42,073 nt of DNA from Erysipelotrichaceae bacterium (GTDB lineage: Bacteria > Bacillota_I > Bacilli_A > RFN20 > CAG-826): NCBI GenBank assembly GCA_012744375.1, contig JAAYCD010000108.1, forward strand, positions 1 to 42,073, written 5' to 3'. The notes beneath the pieces were generated by a model. The model ran no database searches. It was given only the letters and a program-made list of their open reading frames with translations, and was not told the DNA's origin. Shown here in pieces: positions 37,970 through 42,073 of this stretch (position 1 is its first letter; each line of letters begins with the position of its first letter). The translations under genes were made by a program, and so were the position numbers.

Positions 37970-38752
37970 TTAAAGCTTATAGTCTTTTATATGTGTTAAT
38001 TTGTATTTATCAATTATTTCGCTAGCAACATCAATTTGATTATCAAACTCCAAAGGATGATGAGCATCATAACCAACAACAACTTTGATAGGATATTGAC
38101 TTGCGATTTTCCAAAACTTTACTTCTGGATAAACCATAAAGTCACTATTATTATTCCAAAATCTGCTAGCGTGAATATTAATTTCTAATGGTAGAGCAAG
38201 TTTAACAGCTTCTTCACAAATCGCTCGCGTGACTTTTTCACAATGTTCATTCCAAGTCTTAAACATTGTGACAAACAAATCAGGATGCGCCACATACTTA
38301 AATAAACCACTTTGCATGCCTTTAATTAATTGATCGGCATAGTGATATAATTCACTGATATTGTTCTTGTATTGTTTTATGTATTGTGGGTTATCTGACT
38401 TATCGAAATCAAAGTGTTGTCCAAGAATCAAATAATCGATCTTTCCTGAGGCTAATAGCTCTTGATAATAATTTACAAAGCGATCAGCATATTCCGCTTC
38501 AAAACCAACTTTAATGTCGATTATATCTTTAAATTTATGCTGGAGTTTTCTAGTGGATAGTAAATAATCATTCAGCAAAGTAAAATCGCCACGCGAATGT
38601 GGTTGCTTGATACCTGGTAACATCACATGGTCAGAAAAGCCGAAACGTTTTATTCCTATTTTAATTGCGTTAAGCACGTAATCTTCATCTTCGCCAAAAG
38701 CATGTCCGCATCTACTTGTATGTGTGTGATAACAATAATCTAATTTAATCAT
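37970..38752 (-). CDS. PHP-domain phosphatase, histidinol-phosphatase (HisK)-like
   Basis: YHTHTSRCGHAFGEDEDYV, FGFSDHVMLPG, LILGQHFD, VAHPDLF, VVGYDAHHP metal-site residues. Confidence 0.85.
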   Translation of the reverse strand: MIKLDYCYHTHTSRCGHAFGEDEDYVLNAIKIGIKRFGFSDHVMLPGIKQPHSRGDFTLLNDYLLSTRKLQHKFKDIIDIKVGFEAEYADRFVNYYQELLASGKIDYLILGQHFDFDKSDNPQYIKQYKNNISELYHYADQLIKGMQSGLFKYVAHPDLFVTMFKTWNEHCEKVTRAICEEAVKLALPLEINIHASRFWNNNSDFMVYPEVKFWKIASQYPIKVVVGYDAHHPLEFDNQIDVASEIIDKYKLTHIKDYKL

Positions 38753-39665
38753 TACTAATTATCCGTTTGTAATTGGCAAAGTTTTGTTTGCAAAGTTTAT
38801 CAAACTCTTCTTTACCATGTTTTTTTATAAATTTTAAGGCAAATTTATCAACGAGCGATCCTGCCCCAAAGGGGAAAGATGTTTTATATTTTTTATCTAG
38901 TTTGTCTTTTTCTAATAAAAAAGCATATCTAGCAACAACACTAGCCAAGGCCACACAAGGATAATAACTTTCACCTTTGGTTTTAAAAACAATGTTTAAG
39001 ACATGTGGTTCGTTAGGGTCGTTTAAATATGAGAAATATTTACTTTCTCCAACAAATTGATCGACGAAGATATTTTTAGTATCTGGGAATTGTTTTAATA
39101 AATTTAATAAGGCCCGATTGTGCATCTTTGCTTTGACCGAATTTAAGTTTTCACCTTTGGCAATGACTTCGTTATATTTTTCATTGGAGATAGTCAGCTT
39201 AGACACTTTAAAAACTTTAAGAAGTGGTGGCACTATTTCTCTAATTCTTTCATCAGTGAGCCGCTTGCTATCCTTTACACCAAATTTTTCTAATATCGGT
39301 ATATCTCTGCCTCTAACGAAAGCTGCGACTACGATTAAAGGAAGGAAGAAATCACCAACGCCAACTTCATCGCTACCAATCTGATTAGAAAAGCATTGCC
39401 AACCAATTGGTTCCTTGACTACTTTTACTTTGTTAATTTCAATATCATTATTCCATTTTTTAGCTTCTAGTAAAGCATCTATGCCAACAAAGGTAATTTT
39501 ATGTTTACCTTTGTTATTTTTATAAATAGTAATCAAAATTTGATTATAGTCAGCTTGAAAAACGATGTATTCACCATTGTTAATTCTTTGATAGCGGTCA
39601 TAAAAAGCTATTATTTCTGCTACTTGTTCGTTAGTAATCGCAAAAGAAATTGTCTCTTTATTCAT
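38745..39665 (-). CDS. rnhC: Ribonuclease HIII
   Basis: N-terminal TBP-like domain then IGSDEVGVGDFFLPLIVVAAFV, GVKDSKRLTDERI, ALASVVARYAFL. Confidence 0.95.
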   Translation of the reverse strand: MNKETISFAITNEQVAEIIAFYDRYQRINNGEYIVFQADYNQILITIYKNNKGKHKITFVGIDALLEAKKWNNDIEINKVKVVKEPIGWQCFSNQIGSDEVGVGDFFLPLIVVAAFVRGRDIPILEKFGVKDSKRLTDERIREIVPPLLKVFKVSKLTISNEKYNEVIAKGENLNSVKAKMHNRALLNLLKQFPDTKNIFVDQFVGESKYFSYLNDPNEPHVLNIVFKTKGESYYPCVALASVVARYAFLLEKDKLDKKYKTSFPFGAGSLVDKFALKFIKKHGKEEFDKLCKQNFANYKRIISND

Positions 39666-39726
39666 GAAACTATGATACCACTTTTTTATCTATAAAAAAT
39701 GTTTTTTATTGTGTTAGAATGTTCGT

Positions 39727-42030
39727 ATGCAAGATATTTATCAAACATTTGAATTTCATAAAATTAAGGAACACATCCTCGAATATAATAAAACCGAATT
39801 AGGCAAAGTATATACTTCTAGCTTAAAAATGCTTCCTGATATCGATTCGGTTGAGCAAGCTTTGCTGGATTTATCCGAAGTAAGTTCGATTATTGTTCGT
39901 TTTGGTCCACTTCCAATTACTAATTCAGCAAATGCTTTAATGTTAATTGATATGGCCAAAAAGACGGCTTTATTAACTCCGCGAGATTTACATTTAATCG
40001 CAGAAGATGTTTTAACGATTGCGAAGATTTCGACTTTTCTCAAGAAGATTGGTGATTCTTATGAGCGAGTTAAACAGTTAACAAGTGGCTTTATTGATTT
40101 AACAAACTTAGAAAAAGAAATTCACCGCGTTATTACTAATTCTTTAACAGTTGCTGATAATGCTTCGAGTGAACTATTGCAAATTAGAAACAAACTGAAG
40201 AAAGTCGAAAAAAACTTACAAGACAAAATTGCTTCGTTAGCGTTTACTTATTCTAAATTTTTAAATGATGATAATATCACTATTCGCGATGGTCACTTTG
40301 TTTTACCAGTCAAAACTGTTGATAAGAGTAAAGTAACCGGCATTGTTTATGATGTTAGCGATAGTGGTAATACTACCTTCATTGAACCTTTAGAAATCGT
40401 CCAATTAAATAATGAAATTACCGCGCTTAAAGTCCAAGAAAACGAAGAAGTAAGAAAAATTTTAAAAGCACTGACTGCTTTAGTGCTTCTTCAAGAAAAC
40501 GAAATCATTACTAATAATAAAATTATTGCTAAATTAGACTTTTTAAGCGCGAAAGCTTGTTACGCTAAAGAAATAGAAGCGGAAATCGCCACATGTTCTC
40601 GAAAACAAATAATCGATATTAAGGAAGCTAGACACCCGCTAATTGATCAAACTAAAGTTGTGGCTAATTCTTTCTATTTAGATGAAACGCAACCGATCAT
40701 TATTATTTCTGGTCCTAATGCTGGAGGTAAAACTGTTTCTTTAAAGACCGTTGGTTTATTAACGCTCATGCATCAATCAGGACTTGCAGTCCCTGCATTA
40801 AGAGCGACAATCGGTCACTTTAAGCATATTTATATTGATATTGGCGATAACCAATCTCTTTCCGATAATCTATCGACTTTTTCCGCCCATATTTCACAAA
40901 TTGGCGAAATCTTAAAAGTCGTTGGTGGTAAAGACTTAGTGTTGTTAGACGAACTTGGCACAGGTACAGACCCGCAGGCCGGTGAGGCTTTAGCAATTTC
41001 GATTACTAAGTATTTAGAATCTAAACATGCTTTAGCGCTCATTTCTTCGCACTTCAGCGCAATGAAAGAATATGCATTCCTATCTAAAAACATCGCTAAT
41101 GCCAGCATGATTTTTGATGAAGCCAACCTCGCTCCAACGTATCGCTTTAAACAAGGTTCGCCTGGCAAAAGCTATGCTTTAGAAGTCGCGGCTAGATATG
41201 GAATAGAAGATTTTATTATTGATGAGGCGCACCGCTTTTTAGCCAGCCATCATCAAAATGAAAACGCCAAGTTATTAGATATCTTGCAACATAAAATTGA
41301 AGAAGTAGACAAATTACAAAATGAATTAGTTAAAAAAGAAAATGAACTATCACGTCGCGAAAAAACTCTCACAAGCGCTGAAAGTTTATTTGATTCTAGA
41401 AGAGAAAACTTCCTAAAAGACGCCAAAGAAGAAAAAGCAAAACTAATTGAAAACGCAAAAAAAGAAATTTCAGACATCATCGCCAAGATGCATAACTCCG
41501 ATATGCGTGTTCATGAAGTAATCGAACTTAAAAAAGAGCTTGAAAAACTTGAAGAAGTTGAAGAAGAAGAAATATTCGATGAGCAAATTAATGTTAATGA
41601 CTTTGTTTCTATTCCAAGTATGAATATTTCCGGAAGAGTCGTTAGAACAAAAGGCGAAAAAGCCCACATTATCTCTGATAGTGGTCTAGCCTTTGATGTT
41701 TCAAAAAGCAAGTTGAAAAAAATTGCACCTCCAAAAGTAGGCAACACCAAAGTGAAGAAAACCAATTACGATTTAGCGATTAATACTCAGGTTGGGATTG
41801 AGTTAAATATTATTGGTATGCGCGTTGAAGAAGCAAAAAACAATTTAATTAAGTATTTAGATAATTGTCGACTGAAACATTTGTCACAAGTAAGAATCAT
41901 CCATGGCTTTGGTAGTGGAGCCCTACGCAATATGGTGCGCGACTACTTAAAAACCCAAAAGGACCTAACCTTTAGAGCGGGTGGCGAATACGAAGGTGGG
42001 GGCGGTTCGACCGTCGTGATATTTTCCTAA
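39727..42030 (+). CDS. mutS2: MutS2 ATPase with C-terminal Smr domain
   Basis: Walker A ISGPNAGGKTVSLKT, LLDELGTGTDPQAGEALA, Smr domain RIIHGFGSGALR. Confidence 0.97.
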   Translation: MQDIYQTFEFHKIKEHILEYNKTELGKVYTSSLKMLPDIDSVEQALLDLSEVSSIIVRFGPLPITNSANALMLIDMAKKTALLTPRDLHLIAEDVLTIAKISTFLKKIGDSYERVKQLTSGFIDLTNLEKEIHRVITNSLTVADNASSELLQIRNKLKKVEKNLQDKIASLAFTYSKFLNDDNITIRDGHFVLPVKTVDKSKVTGIVYDVSDSGNTTFIEPLEIVQLNNEITALKVQENEEVRKILKALTALVLLQENEIITNNKIIAKLDFLSAKACYAKEIEAEIATCSRKQIIDIKEARHPLIDQTKVVANSFYLDETQPIIIISGPNAGGKTVSLKTVGLLTLMHQSGLAVPALRATIGHFKHIYIDIGDNQSLSDNLSTFSAHISQIGEILKVVGGKDLVLLDELGTGTDPQAGEALAISITKYLESKHALALISSHFSAMKEYAFLSKNIANASMIFDEANLAPTYRFKQGSPGKSYALEVAARYGIEDFIIDEAHRFLASHHQNENAKLLDILQHKIEEVDKLQNELVKKENELSRREKTLTSAESLFDSRRENFLKDAKEEKAKLIENAKKEISDIIAKMHNSDMRVHEVIELKKELEKLEEVEEEEIFDEQINVNDFVSIPSMNISGRVVRTKGEKAHIISDSGLAFDVSKSKLKKIAPPKVGNTKVKKTNYDLAINTQVGIELNIIGMRVEEAKNNLIKYLDNCRLKHLSQVRIIHGFGSGALRNMVRDYLKTQKDLTFRAGGEYEGGGGSTVVIFS

Positions 42031-42073
42031 TGAAACAAAAAATTAAAATCGGAATTGAAAACTTAAAGCACTT
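42030..42073 (+). CDS. Start of an unidentified CDS, truncated by the window edge
   Basis: ATG overlapping the mutS2 stop (TAATG): MKQKIKIGIENLKH... Confidence 0.5.
   Translation, partial: MKQKIKIGIENLKH

Overview
42-kb window of a compact, AT-rich bacterial chromosome. Gene content and order are Firmicutes/Mollicutes-like, probably an uncultured wall-less or reduced Bacilli lineage (inference). I support 33 complete CDSs plus one CDS truncated at each window edge, almost all housekeeping: infC-rpmI-rplT; pfkA-thrS; dnaB-dnaI; dnaE-polA-(mutM::coaE); ackA-nrnA; glgB-glgP-dUTPase; DUF523; ygjP-rlmB; pheS-pheT-yceD; mraZ-rsmH-small TM protein; ftsA-ftsZ-endonuclease I lipoprotein; ileS-lspA-rluD; rnhC-PHP phosphatase; mutS2. 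RNA-level regulation: an L20/IF3-type attenuator leader upstream of infC and a T-box (specifier AUC) upstream of ileS. No CRISPR array, prophage, IS element, rRNA or tRNA was seen, and no obvious new defence-type system. The observations most worth checking: (1) mutM and coaE are one ORF; (2) none of the 34 visible stop codons is TGA; (3) several promoters place the -10 box 6-8 nt from the ATG (leaderless mRNA candidates); (4) DnaA boxes sit in the promoter region of the helicase-loader operon dnaB-dnaI; (5) a stripped-down dcw cluster has an FtsA without the usual membrane-targeting tail and a surface nuclease lipoprotein directly after ftsZ; (6) infC has no ATG/GTG/TTG start at its true N-terminus and appears to start at AUU.
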